From Henricia sp. BOLD:AAB3569 (lineage: Eukaryota; Echinodermata; Asteroidea; Spinulosida; Echinasteridae), in assembly GCA_037783545.1 (NCBI GenBank), contig JBBELK010001208.1, positions 124,001 through 188,000 of the forward strand: a stretch of DNA of 64,000 bases. Reading direction: 5' to 3'. Positions 36,361-50,054 of this stretch are shown in pieces. A program made the translations under genes and the position numbers. Under the pieces are notes generated by a model. That model did no database searches, was not told the DNA's origin, and was given only the letters and a program-made list of their open reading frames with translations. How positions within the stretch are numbered: the stretch's first letter is position 1; each line of letters begins with the position of its first letter.

Positions 36361-39300
36361 GCAAAATTTGAAGTTCGTCGGAACATTTTTCGACCTCCAA
36401 ATTTGCCGACGTTTGGACCACACTTTGACCAAATTGCCGAGCCAAACTGGGCTGCGTCAAAGACAGTCCGAAGGACTGAGCATGCGCACGACTCAGAAGT
36501 ACACCAAAGAGGTGTGTACAGACAGCCACGGTTTGCGTGAGCAGTCAGGAAGCCCCAACCCAGTTTTCCCTAAACTTTGAAATTTCTCTGCCATTTCCCG
36601 GCGAAAGTCTGTCAATTGTTTAGGACAAGTGCGCAATATAGAGAGTTTGGAGCATGCAAAATTTGAAGTTCGTCGGAACATTTTTCGACCTCCAAATTTG
36701 CCGACGTTTGGACCACACTTTGACCAAATTGCCGAGCCAAACTGGGCTGCGTCAACTACAGTCGGAAGGACTGAGCATGCGCACGACTCAGGAGTACACC
36801 AAAGAGGTGTGTACAGACAGCCACGGTTTGTGTGAACAGTCAGGAAGCCCCAACCCAGTTTTCCGTAAACTGTGAAATGTCTCTGCCATTTTCCGGCGAA
36901 AGTCTGTCAATTTTTTAGGACAAGTGCGCAATATAGAGAGTTTCGAGCATGCAAAATTTGAAGTTCGTCGGAACATTTTTCGACCTTCAAATTTGCCGAC
37001 GTTTGGACCACACTTTGACCAAGTTGCCGAGCCAAACTGGGCTGCGTGAACGACAGTCCGAAGGACTGAGCATGCGCACGACTCAGGAGTACACCAAAGA
37101 GGTGTGTACAGACAGCCACGGTTTGCGTGAGCAGTCAGGAAGCCCCAACCCAGTTTTCCCTAAACTTTGAAATTTCTCTGCCATTTCCCGGCGAAAGTCT
37201 GTCAATTTTTTAGGACAAGTGCGCAATATAGAGAGTTTGGAGCATGCAAAATTTGAAGTTCGTCCGAACATTTTTCGGCCTCCAAATTTGCCGACGTTTG
37301 GACCACACTTTGACCAAATTGCCGAGCCAAACTGTGCTGCGTCAACGACAGTCCGAGGGACTGAGCATGCGCACGACTCAGGAGTGCACCAAAGAGCTGT
37401 GTACAGACAGCCACGGTTTGCGTGAGCAGTCAGGAAGCCCCAACCCAGTTTTCCCTAAACTTTGAAATTTCTCTGCCATTTCCCGGCGAAAGTCTGTCAA
37501 TTTTTTAGGACAAGTGCGCAATCTAGAGAGTTTGGAGCAAGCAACATTTTTCGACCTCCAAATTTGCCGACGTTTGGACCACACTTTGACCAAATTTCCG
37601 AGCCAAACTGGGCTGCGTCAACGACAGTCCGAAGGACTGAGCATGCGCACGACTCAGGAGTACACCAAAGAGGTGTGTACAGACAGCCACGGTTTGCGTG
37701 AGCAGTCAGGAAGCCCCAACCCAGTTTTCCCTAAACTTTGAAATTTCTCTGCCATTTCCCGAAGAAAGTCTGTCAATTTTTTAGGACAAGTGCGCAATAT
37801 AGAGAGTTTGGAGCATGCAAAATTTGAAGTTCGTCGGAACATTTTTCGACCTCCAAATTTGCCGACGTTTGGACCACACTTTGACCAAATTGCCGAGCCA
37901 AACTGGGCTGCGTCAACGACAGTCCGAAGGACTGAGCATGCGCACGACTCAGGAGTACACCAAAGAGGTGTGTACAGACAACCACGGTTTGCGTGAGCAG
38001 TCAGGAAGCCCCAACCCAGTTTTCCCTAAACTTTGAAATTTCTCTGCCATTTCCCGGCGAAAGTCTGTCAATTTTTTAGGACAAGTGCGCAATATAGAGA
38101 GTTTGGAGCATGCAAAATTTGAAGTTCGTCGGAACATTTTTCGACCTCCAAATTTGCCGACGTTTGGACCACACTTTGACAAAATTGCCGAGCCAAACTG
38201 GGCTGCGTCAACGACAGTCCGAAGGACTGAGCATGCGCACGACTCAGGAGTACACCAAAGAGGTGTGTACAGACAGCCACGGTTTGCGTGAGCAGTCAGG
38301 AAGCCCCAACCCAGTTTTCCCTAAACTTTGAAATCTCTCTGCCATTTCCCGGCGAAAGTCTGTCAATTTTTTAGGACAAGTGCGCAATATAGAGAGTTTG
38401 GAGCATGCAAAATTTGAAGTTCGTCGGAACATTTTTCGACCTCCAAATTTGCCGACGTTTGGACCACACTTTGACCAAATTGCCGAGCCAAACTGGGCTG
38501 CGTCAAAGACAGTCCGAAGGACTGAGCATGCGCACGACTCAGGAGTAGGTGTGTGCAGACAGCCACGGTTTGCGTGAGCAGTCAGGAAGCCCCAACCCAG
38601 TTTTCCCTAAACTTTGAAAATTCTCTGCCATTTCCCCGCGAAAGTCTGTCAATTTTTTAGGACAAGTGCGCAATATAGAGAGTTTGGAGCATGCAAAATT
38701 TGAAGTTCGTCGGAACATTTTTCGACCTCCAAATTTGCCGACGTTTGGACCACACTTTGACCAAATTGCCGAGCCAAACTGGGCTGCGTCAACGACAGTC
38801 CGAAGGACTGAGCATGCGCACGACTCAGGAGTACACCAAAGAGGTGTGTACAGACAGCCACGGTTTGCGTGAGCAGTCAGGAAGCCCCAACCCAGTTTTC
38901 CCTAAACTTTGAAATTTCTCTGCCATTTCCCAGGGAAAGTCTGTCAATTTTTTAGGAAAAGTGCGCAATATAGAGAGTTTGGAGCATGCAAAATTTGAAG
39001 TTCGTCGGAACATTTTTCGACCTCCAAATTTGCCGACGTTTGGACCATACTTTGACCAAATTTCCGAGCTAAACTGGGCTGCGTCAACGACAGTCCGAAG
39101 GACTGAGCATGCGCACGACTCAGGAGTACACCAAAGAGGTGTGTACAGACAGCCACGGTTTGCGTGAGCAGTCAGGAAGCCCCAACCCAGTTTTCCCTAA
39201 ACTTTGAAATTTCTCTGCCATTTCCCAGGGAAAGTCTGTCAATTTTTTAGGAAAAGTGCGCAATATAGAGAGTTTGGAGCATGCAAAATTTGAAGTTCGT

Positions 39301-39446
39301 CGGAACATTTTTCGACCTCCAAATTTGCCGACGTTTGGACCATACTTTGACCAAATTTCCGAGCTAAACTGGGCTGCGTCAACGACAGTCCGAAGGACTG
39401 AGCATGCGCACGACTCAGGAGTACACCAAAGAGGTGTGTACAGACA
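36361..39446. repeat. 3086-bp block at 4083-bp offset, copy 1
   Basis: Near-identical to 40444-43529. It includes the second copy of the 1716-bp block, one 866-bp trimer, a monomer with a 9-bp deletion (38547/38548) and a doublet of CCCAGGGAAAG monomers (about 38931-39446). Confidence 0.88.
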
Positions 39447-40443
39447 ACCACGGTTTGCGTGAGCAGTCAGGAAGCCCCAACCCAGTTTTCCCTAAACTTT
39501 GAAATTTCTCTGCCATTTCCCGGCGAAAGTCTGTCAATTTTTTAGGACAAGTGCGCAATCTAGAGAGTTTGGAGCAAGCAACATTTTTCGACCTCCAAAT
39601 TTGCCGACGTTTGGACCACACTTTGACCAAATTTCCGAGCCAAACTGGGCTGCGTCAACGACAGTCCGAAGGACTGAGCATGCGCACGACTCAGGAGTAC
39701 ACCAAAGAGGTGTGTACAGACAGCCACGGTTTGCGTGAGCAGTCAGGAAGCCCCAACCCAGTTTTCCCTAAACTTTGAAATTTCTCTGCCATTTCCCGAA
39801 GAAAGTCTGTCAATTTTTTAGGACAAGTGCGCAATATGGAGAGTTTGGAGCATGCAAAATTTGAAGTTCGTCGGAACATTTTTCGACCTCCAAATTTGCC
39901 GACGTTTGGACCACACTTTGACCAAATTGCCGAGCCAAACTGGGCTGCGTCAACGACAGTCCGAAGGACTGAGCATGCGCACGACTCAGGAGTACACCAA
40001 AGAGGTGTGTACAGACAACCACGGTTTGCGTGAGCAGTCAGGAAGCCCCAACCCAGTTTTCCCTAAACTTTGAAATTTCTCTGCCATTTCCCGGCGAAAG
40101 TCTGTCAATTTTTTAGGACAAGTGCGCAATATAGAGAGTTTGGAGCATGCAAAATTTGAAGTTCGTCGGAACATTTTTCGACCTCCAAATTTGCCGACGT
40201 TTGGACCACACTTTGACAAAATTGCCGAGCCAAACTGGGCTGCGTCAACGACAGTCCGAAGGACTGAGCATGCGCACGACTCAGGAGTACACCAAAGAGG
40301 TGTGTACAGACAGCCACGGTTTGCGTGAGCAGTCAGGAAGCCCCAACCCAGTTTTCCCTAAACTTTGAAATCTCTCTGCCATTTCCCGGCGAAAGTCTGT
40401 CAATTTTTTAGGACAAGTGCGCAATATAGAGAGTTTGGAGCAT

Positions 40444-43400
40444 GCAAAATTTGAAGTTCGTCGGAACATTTTTCGACCTCCAAATTTGCCGACGTTTGGA
40501 CCACACTTTGACCAAATTGCCGAGCCAAACTGGGCTGCGTCAAAGACAGTCCGAAGGACTGAGCATGCGCACGACTCAGAAGTACACCAAAGAGGTGTGT
40601 ACAGACAGCCACGGTTTGCGTGAGCAGTCAGGAAGCCCCAACCCAGTTTTCCCTAAACTTTGAAATTTCTCTGCCATTTCCCGGCGAAAGTCTGTCAATT
40701 GTTTAGGACAAGTGCGCAATATAGAGAGTTTGGAGCATGCAAAATTTGAAGTTCGTCGGAACATTTTTCGACCTCCAAATTTGCCGACGTTTGGACCACA
40801 CTTTGACCAAATTGCCGAGCCAAACTGGGCTGCGTCAACTACAGTCGGAAGGACTGAGCATGCGCACGACTCAGGAGTACACCAAAGAGGTGTGTACAGA
40901 CAGCCACGGTTTGTGTGAACAGTCAGGAAGCCCCAACCCAGTTTTCCGTAAACTGTGAAATGTCTCTGCCATTTTCCGGCGAAAGTCTGTCAATTTTTTA
41001 GGACAAGTGCGCAATATAGAGAGTTTCGAGCATGCAAAATTTGAAGTTCGTCGGAACATTTTTCGACCTTCAAATTTGCCGACGTTTGGACCACACTTTG
41101 ACCAAGTTGCCGAGCCAAACTGGGCTGCGTGAACGACAGTCCGAAGGACTGAGCATGCGCACGACTCAGGAGTACACCAAAGAGGTGTGTACAGACAGCC
41201 ACGGTTTGCGTGAGCAGTCAGGAAGCCCCAACCCAGTTTTCCCTAAACTTTGAAATTTCTCTGCCATTTCCCGGCGAAAGTCTGTCAATTTTTTAGGACA
41301 AGTGCGCAATATAGAGAGTTTGGAGCATGCAAAATTTGAAGTTCGTCCGAACATTTTTCGGCCTCCAAATTTGCCGACGTTTGGACCACACTTTGACCAA
41401 ATTGCCGAGCCAAACTGTGCTGCGTCAACGACAGTCCGAGGGACTGAGCATGCGCACGACTCAGGAGTGCACCAAAGAGCTGTGTACAGACAGCCACGGT
41501 TTGCGTGAGCAGTCAGGAAGCCCCAACCCAGTTTTCCCTAAACTTTGAAATTTCTCTGCCATTTCCCGGCGAAAGTCTGTCAATTTTTTAGGACAAGTGC
41601 GCAATCTAGAGAGTTTGGAGCAAGCAACATTTTTCGACCTCCAAATTTGCCGACGTTTGGACCACACTTTGACCAAATTTCCGAGCCAAACTGGGCTGCG
41701 TCAACGACAGTCCGAAGGACTGAGCATGCGCACGACTCAGGAGTACACCAAAGAGGTGTGTACAGACAGCCACGGTTTGCGTGAGCAGTCAGGAAGCCCC
41801 AACCCAGTTTTCCCTAAACTTTGAAATTTCTCTGCCATTTCCCGAAGAAAGTCTGTCAATTTTTTAGGACAAGTGCGCAATATAGAGAGTTTGGAGCATG
41901 CAAAATTTGAAGTTCGTCGGAACATTTTTCGACCTCCAAATTTGCCGACGTTTGGACCACACTTTGACCAAATTGCCGAGCCAAACTGGGCTGCGTCAAC
42001 GACAGTCCGAAGGACTGAGCATGCGCACGACTCAGGAGTACACCAAAGAGGTGTGTACAGACAACCACGGTTTGCGTGAGCAGTCAGGAAGCCCCAACCC
42101 AGTTTTCCCTAAACTTTGAAATTTCTCTGCCATTTCCCGGCGAAAGTCTGTCAATTTTTTAGGACAAGTGCGCAATATAGAGAGTTTGGAGCATGCAAAA
42201 TTTGAAGTTCGTCGGAACATTTTTCGACCTCCAAATTTGCCGACGTTTGGACCACACTTTGACAAAATTGCCGAGCCAAACTGGGCTGCGTCAACGACAG
42301 TCCGAAGGACTGAGCATGCGCACGACTCAGGAGTACACCAAAGAGGTGTGTACAGACAGCCACGGTTTGCGTGAGCAGTCAGGAAGCCCCAACCCAGTTT
42401 TCCCTAAACTTTGAAATCTCTCTGCCATTTCCCGGCGAAAGTCTGTCAATTTTTTAGGACAAGTGCGCAATATAGAGAGTTTGGAGCATGCAGAATTTGA
42501 AGTTCGTCGGAACATTTTTCGACCTCCAAATTTGCCGACGTTTGGACCACACTTTGACCAAATTGCCGAGCCAAACTGGGCTGCGTCAAAGACAGTCCGA
42601 AGGACTGAGCATGCGCACGACTCAGGAGTAGGTGTGTGCAGACAGCCACGGTTTGCGTGAGCAGTCAGGAAGCCCCAACCCAGTTTTCCCTAAACTTTGA
42701 AAATTCTCTGCCATTTCCCCGCGAAAGTCTGTCAATTTTTTAGGACAAGTGCGCAATATAGAGAGTTTGGAGCATGCAAAATTTGAAGTTCGTCGGAACA
42801 TTTTTCGACCTCCAAATTTGCCGACGTTTGGACCACACTTTGACCAAATTGCCGAGCCAAACTGGGCTGCGTCAACGACAGTCCGAAGGACTGAGCATGC
42901 GCACGACTCAGGAGTACACCAAAGAGGTGTGTACAGACAGCCACGGTTTGCGTGAGCAGTCAGGAAGCCCCAACCCAGTTTTCCCTAAACTTTGAAATTT
43001 CTCTGCCATTTCCCAGGGAAAGTCTGTCAATTTTTTAGGAAAAGTGCGCAATATAGAGAGTTTGGAGCATGCAAAATTTGAAGTTCGTCGGAACATTTTT
43101 CGACCTCCAAATTTGCCGACGTTTGGACCATACTTTGACCAAATTTCCGAGCTAAACTGGGCTGCGTCAACGACAGTCCGAAGGACTGAGCATGCGCACG
43201 ACTCAGGAGTACACCAAAGAGGTGTGTACAGACAGCCACGGTTTGCGTGAGCAGTCAGGAAGCCCCAACCCAGTTTTCCCTAAACTTTGAAATTTCTCTG
43301 CCATTTCCCAGGGAAAGTCTGTCAATTTTTTAGGAAAAGTGCGCAATATAGAGAGTTTGGAGCATGCAAAATTTGAAGTTCGTCGGAACATTTTTCGACC

Positions 43401-43529
43401 TCCAAATTTGCCGACGTTTGGACCATACTTTGACCAAATTTCCGAGCTAAACTGGGCTGCGTCAACGACAGTCCGAAGGACTGAGCATGCGCACGACTCA
43501 GGAGTACACCAAAGAGGTGTGTACAGACA
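40444..43529. repeat. 3086-bp block at 4083-bp offset, copy 2
   Basis: Second copy of 36361-39446; the 9-bp-deletion junction is at 42630/42631. The 997 bp between the two copies (39447-40443) is itself mostly a further 866-bp trimer. Confidence 0.88.
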
Positions 43530-43679
43530 GCCACAGTTTGCGTGAGCAGTCAGGAAGCCCCAACCCAGTTTTCCCTAAACTTTGAAATTTCTCTGCCATT
43601 TCCCGAAGAAAGTCTGTCAATTTTTTAGGACAAGTGCGCAATATAGAGAGTTTGGAGCATGCAAAATTTGAAGTTCGTC

Positions 43680-44850
43680 GGAACATTTTTCGACCTCCAA
43701 ATTTGCCGACGTTTGGACCACACTTTGACCAAATTGCCGAGCCAAACTGGGCTGCGTCAAAGACAGTCCGAAGGACTGAGCATGCGCACGACTCAGGAGT
43801 AGGTGTGTGCAGACAGCCACGGTTTGCGTGAGCAGTCAGGAAGCCCCAACCCAGTTTTCCCTAAACTTTGAAATTTCTCTGCCATTTCCCGAAGAAAGTC
43901 TGTCAGTTTTTTAGGACAAGTGCGCAATATAGAGAGTTTGGAGCATGCCAAATTTGAAGTTCGTCGGAACATTTTTCGACCTCCAAATTTGCCGACGTTT
44001 GGACCACACTTTGACCAAATTGCCGAGCCAAACTGGGCTGCGTCAACGACAGTCCGAAGGACTGAGCATGCGCACGACTTAGGAGTACACCAAAGAGGTG
44101 TGTACAGACAGCCACGGTTTGCGTTAGCAGTCAGGAAGCCCCAACCCAGTTTTCCCTAAACTTTGAAATTTCTCTGCCATTTCCCAGGGAAAGTCTGTCA
44201 ATTTTTTAGGAAAAGTGCGCAATATAGAGAGTTTGGAGCATGCAAAATTTGAAGTTCGTCGGAACATTTTTCGACCTCCAAATTTGCCGACGTTTGGACC
44301 ATACTTTGACCAAATTTCCGAGCTAAACTGGGCTGCGTCAACGACAGTCCGAAGGACTGAGCATGCGCACGACTCAGGAGTACACCAAAGAGGTGTGTAC
44401 AGACAGCCACGGTTTGCGTGAGCAGTAAGGAAGCCCCAACCCAGTTTTCCCTAAACTTTGAAATTTCTCTGCCATTTCCCGAAGAAAGTCTGTCATTTTG
44501 TTAGGACAAGTGCGCAATATAGAGAGTTTGGAGCATGCAAAATTTGAAGTTCGTCGGAACATTTTTCGACCTCCAAATTTGCCGACGTTTGGACCACACT
44601 TTGACCAAATTGCCGAGCCAAACTGGGCTGCGTCAACGACAGTCCGAAGGACTGAGCATGCGCACGACTCAGGAGTACACCAAAGAGGTGTGTACAGACA
44701 GCCACGGTTTGCGTGAGCAGTCAGGAAGCCCCAACCCAGTTTTCCCTAAACTTTGAAATTTCTCTGCCATTTCCCGGCGAAAGTCTGTCAATTTTTTAGG
44801 ACAAGTGCGCAATATAGATAGTTTGGAGCATGCAAAATTTGAAGTTCGTC
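43680..44850. repeat. 1171-bp tetramer, copy 1
   Basis: Four monomers less a 9-bp deletion (43801/43802, CAGGAGTAGGTGTGTGCAG). Tandem copy at 44851-46021. Shared markers are GTCAGTTTTTTAGG or a near variant, GACTTAGGAG, GCGTTAGCAG and GAGCAGTAAGG. Confidence 0.85.
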
Positions 44851-46021
44851 CGAACATTTTTCGACCTCCAAATTTGCCGACGTTTGGACCACACTTTGAC
44901 CAAATTGCCGAGCCAAACTGGGCTGCGTCAAAGACAGTCCGAAGGACTGAGCATGCGCACGACTCAGGAGTAGGTGTGTGCAGACAGCCACGGTTTGCGT
45001 GAGCAGTCAGGAAGCCCCAACCCAGTTTTCCCTAAACTTTGAAATTTCTCTGCCATTTCCCGAAGAAAGTCTGTCAGTTTTATAGGACAAGTGCGCAATA
45101 TAGAGAGTTTGGAGCATGCAAAATGTGAAGTTCGTCGGAACATTTTTCGACCTCCAAATTTGCCGACGTTTGGACCACACTTTGACCAAATTGCCGAGCC
45201 AAACTGGGCTGCGTCAACGACAGTCCGAAGGACTGAGCATGCGCACGACTTAGGAGTACACCAAAGAGGTGTGTACAGACAGCCACGATTTGCGTTAGCA
45301 GTCAGGAAGCCCCAACCCAGTTTTCCCTAAACTTTGAAATTTCTCTGCCATTTCCCAGGGAAAGTCTGTCAATTTTTTAGGAAAAGTGCGCAATATAGAG
45401 AGTTTGGAGCATGCAAAATTTGAAGTTCGTCGGAACATTTTTCGACCTCCAAATTTGCCGACGTTTGGACCATACTTTGACCAAATTTCCGAGCTAAACT
45501 GGGCTGCGTCAACGACAGTCCGAAGGACTGAGCATGCGCACGACTCAGGAGTACACCAAAGAGGTGTGTACAGACAGCCACGGTTTGCGTGAGCAGTAAG
45601 GAAGCCCCAACCCAGTTTTCCCTAAACTTTGAAATTTCTCTGCCATTTCCCGAAGAAAGTCTGTCATTTTGTTAGGACAAGTGCGCAATATAGAGAGTTT
45701 GGAGCATGCAAAATTTGAAGTTCGTCGGAACATTTTTCAACCTCCAAATTTGCCGACGTTTGGACCACACTTTGACCAAATTGCCGAGCCAAACTGGGCT
45801 GCGTCAACGACAGTCCGAAGGACTGAGCATGCGCACGACTCAGGAGTACACCAAAGAGGTGTGTACAGACAGCCACGGTTTGCGTGAGCAGTCAGGAAGC
45901 CCCAACCCAGTTTTCCCTAAACTTTGAAATTTCTCTGCCATTTCCCGGCGAAAGTCTGTCAATTTTTTAGGACAAGTGCGCAATATAGATAGTTTGGAGC
46001 ATGCAAAATTTGAAGTTCGTC
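44851..46021. repeat. 1171-bp tetramer, copy 2
   Basis: Tandem copy of 43680-44850 with a few substitutions; the matching 9-bp deletion is at 44972/44973 in the phase-shifted copy just left of the unit boundary pattern. Parts of the same monomer series recur at 46.8-48.8 kb in altered order. Confidence 0.78.
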
Positions 46022-47951
46022 GGAACATTTTTCGACCTCCAAATTTGCCGACGTTTGGACCACACTTTGACCAAATTGCCGAGCCAAACTGGGCTGCGTC
46101 AACGACAGTCCGAAGGACTGAGCATGCGCACGACTCAGGAGTACACCAAAGAGGTGTGTACAGACAGCCACGGTTTGCGTGAGCAGTCAGGAAGCCCCAA
46201 CCCAGTTTTCCCTAAACTTTGAAATTTCTCTTCCATTTCCCTGCGAAAGTCTGTCAATTTTTTAGGACAAGTGCGCAATATAGAGAGTTTGGAGCATGCA
46301 AAATTTGAAGTTCGTCGGAACATTTTTCGACCTCCAAATTTGCCGACGTTTGGACCACACTTTGACCAAATTGCCGAGCCAAACTGGGCTGCGTCAACGA
46401 CAGTCCGAAGAACTGAGCATGCGCACGACTCAGGAGTACACCAAAGAGGTGTGTACAGACAGCCACGGTTTGCGTGAGCAGTAAGGAAGCCCCAACCCAG
46501 TTTTCCCTAAACTTTGAAATTTCTCTGCCATTTCCCGAAGAAAGTCTGTCAATTTTTTTAGGACAAGTGCGCAATATAGAGAGTTTGGAGCATGCAAAAT
46601 TTGAAGTTCGTCGGAACATTTTTCGACCTCCAAATTTGCCGACGTTTGGACCACACTTTGACCAAATTTCCGAGCCAAACTGGGCTGCGTCAACGACAGT
46701 CCGAAGGACTGAGCATGCGCACGACTCAGGAGTACACCAAAGAGGTTTGTACAGACAGCCACGGTTTGCGTGAGCAGTCAGGAAGCCCCAACCCAGTTTT
46801 CCCTAAACTTTGAAATTTCTCTGCCATTTCCCGAAGAAAGTCTGTCAGTTTTTTAGGACAAGTGCGCAATATAGAGAGTTTGGAGCATGCAAAATTTGAA
46901 GTTCGTCGGAACATTTTTCGACCTCCAAATTTGCCGACGTTTGGACCACACTTTGACCAAATTGCCGAGCCAAACTGGGCTGCGTCAACGACAGTCCGAA
47001 GGACTGAGCATGCGCACGACTTAGGAGTACACCAAAGAGGTGTGTACAGACAGCCACGGTTTGCGTGAGCAGTCAGGAAGCCCCAACCCAGTTTTCCCTA
47101 AACTTTGAAATTTCTCTGCCATTTCCCAGGGAAAGTCTGTCAATTTTTTAGGAAAAGTGCGCAATATAGAGAGTTTGGAGCATGCAAAATTTGAAGTTCG
47201 TCGGAACATTTTTCGACCTCCAAATTTGCCGACGTTTGGACCATACTTTGACCAAATTTCCGAGCTAAACTGGGCTGCGTCAACGACAGTCCGAAGGACT
47301 GAGCATGCGCACGACTCAGGAGTACACCAAAGAGGTGTGTACAGACAGCCACGGTTTGCGTGAGCAGTCAGGAAGCCCCAACCCAGTTTTCCCTAAACTT
47401 TGAAATTTCTCTGCCATTTCCCGAAGAAAGTCTGTCAATTTTTTAGGACAAGTGCGCAATATACAGAGTTTGGAGCATGCAAAATTTGAAGTTCGTCGGA
47501 ACATTTTTCGACCTCCAAATTTGCCGACGTTTGGACCACACTTTGACCAAATTTCCGAGCCAAACTGGGCTGCGTCAACGACAGTCCGAAGGACTGAGCA
47601 TGCGCACGACTCAGGAGTACACCAAAGAGGTGTGTACAGACAGCCACGGTTTGCGTGAGCAGTAAGGAAGCCCCAACCCAGTTTTCCCTAAACTTTGAAA
47701 TTTCTCTGCCATTTCCCGAAGAAAGTCTGTCATTTTGTTAGGACAAGTGCGCAATATAGAGAGTTTGGAGCATGCAAAATTTGAAGTTCGTCGGAACATT
47801 TTTCGACCTCCAAATTTGCCGACGTTTGGACCACACTTTGACCAAATTGCCGAGCCAAACTGGGCTGCGTCAACGACAGTCCGAAGGACTGAGCATGCGC
47901 ACGACTCAGGAGTACACCAAAGAGGTGTGTACAGACAGCCACGGTTTGCGT

Positions 47952-48211
47952 GAGCAGTCAGGAAGCCCCAACCCAGTTTTCCCTAAACTTTGAAATTTCT
48001 CTGCCATTTCCCGGCGAAAGTCTGTCAATTTTTTAGGACAAGTGCGCAATATAGATAGTTTGGAGCATGCAAAATTTGCCGACGTTTGGACCACACTTTG
48101 ACCAAATTGCCGAGCCAAACTGGGCTGCGTCAACGACAGTCCGAAGGACTGAGCATGCGCACGACTCAGGAGTACACCAAAGAGGTGTGTACAGACAGCC
48201 ACGGTTTGCGT
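47952..48211. repeat. 260-bp monomer with 35-bp deletion
   Basis: GCAAAATTTGCCGACG joins two AAATTTG motifs that are 35 bp apart in normal monomers. The deletion lies exactly between direct AAATTTG repeats. It is unique in the window, so it arose after the local amplification. Confidence 0.9.
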
Positions 48212-50054
48212 GAGCAGTCAGGAAGCCCCAACCCAGTTTTCCCTAAACTTTGAAATTTCTCTGCCATTTCCCGGCGAAAGTCTGTCAATTTTTTAGGACA
48301 AGTGCGCAATATAGATAGTTTGGAGCATGCAAAATTTGAAGTTCGTCGGAACATTTTTCGACCTCCAAATTTGCCGACGTTTGGACCACACTTTGACCAA
48401 ATTGCCGAGCCAAACTGGGCTGCGTCAACGACAGTCCGAAGGACTGAGCATGCGCACGACTTAGGAGTACACCAAAGAGGTGTGTACAGACAGCCACGGT
48501 TTGCGTGAGCAGTCAGGAAGCCCCAACCCAGTTTTCCCTAAACTTTGAAATTTCTCTGCCATTTCCCAGGGAAAGTCTGTCAATTTTTTAGGAAAAGTGC
48601 GCATAATAGAGAGTTTGGAGCATGCAAAATTTGAAGTTCGTCGGAACATTTTTCGACCTCCAAATTTGCCGACGTTTGGACCATACTTTGACCAAATTTC
48701 CGAGCTAAACTGGGCTGCGTCAACGACAGTCCGAAGGACTGAGCATGCGCACGACTCAGGAGTACACCAAAGAGGTGTGTACAGACAGCCACGGTTTGCG
48801 TGAGCAGTCAGGAAGCCCCAACCCAGTTTTCCCTAAACTTTGAAATTTCTCTGCCATTTCCCGAAGAAAGTCTGTCAATTTTTTAGGACAAGTGCGCAAT
48901 ATAGAGAGTTTGGAGCATGCAAAATTTGAAGTTCGTCGGAACATTTTTCGACCTCCAAATTTGCCGACGTTTGGACCATACTTTGACCAAATTTCCGAGC
49001 TAAACTGGGCTGCGTCAACGACAGTCCGAAGGACTGAGCATGCGCCCGACTCAGGAGTACACCAAAGAGGTGTGTACAGACAGCCACGGTTTGCGTGAGC
49101 AGTCAGGAAGCCCCAACCCAGTTTTCCCTAAACTTTGAAATTTCTCTGCCATTTCCCGAAGAAAGTCTGTCAATTTTTTAGGACAAGTGCGCAATATAGA
49201 GAGTTTGGAGCATGCAAAATTTGAAGTTCGTCGGAACATTTTTCGACCTCCAAATTTGCCGACGTTTGGACCACACTTTGACCAAATTGCCGAGCCAAAC
49301 TGGGCTGCGTCAACGACAGTCCGAAGGACTGAGCATGCGCACGACTCAGGAGTACACCAAAGAGGTGTGTACAGACAGCCACGGTTTGCGTGAGCAGTCA
49401 GGAAGCCCCAACCCAGTTTTCCCTAAACTTTGAAATTTCTCTGCCATTTCCCGAAGAAAGTCTGTCAATTTTTTAGGACAAGTGCGCAATATAGAGAGTT
49501 TGGAGCATGCAAAATTTGAAGTTCGTCGGAACATTTTTCGACCTCCAAATTTGCCGACGTTTGGACCACACTTTGACCAAATTGCCGAGCCAAACTGGGC
49601 TGCGTCAACGACAGTCCGAATGACTGAGCATGCGCACGACTCAGGAGTACACCAAAGAGGTGTGTACAGACAGCCACGGTTTGCGTGAGCAGTCAGGAAG
49701 CCCCAACCCAGTTTTCCCTAAACTTTGAAATTTCTCTGCCATTTCCCGGCGAAAGTCTGTCAATTTTTTAGGACAAGTGCGCAATATAGAGAGTTTGGAG
49801 CATGCAAAATTTGAAGTTCGTCGGAACATTTTTCGACCTCCAAATTTGCCGACGTTTGGACCACACTTTGACCAAATTTCCGAGCCAAACTGGGCTGCGT
49901 CAACGACAGTCCGAAGGACTGAGCATGCGCACGACTCAGGAGTACACCAAAGAGGTGTGTACAGACAGCCACGGTTTGCGTGAGCAGTAAGGAAGCCCCA
50001 ACCCAGTTTTCCCTAAACTTTGAAATTTCTCTGCCATTTCCCGAAGAAAGTCTG

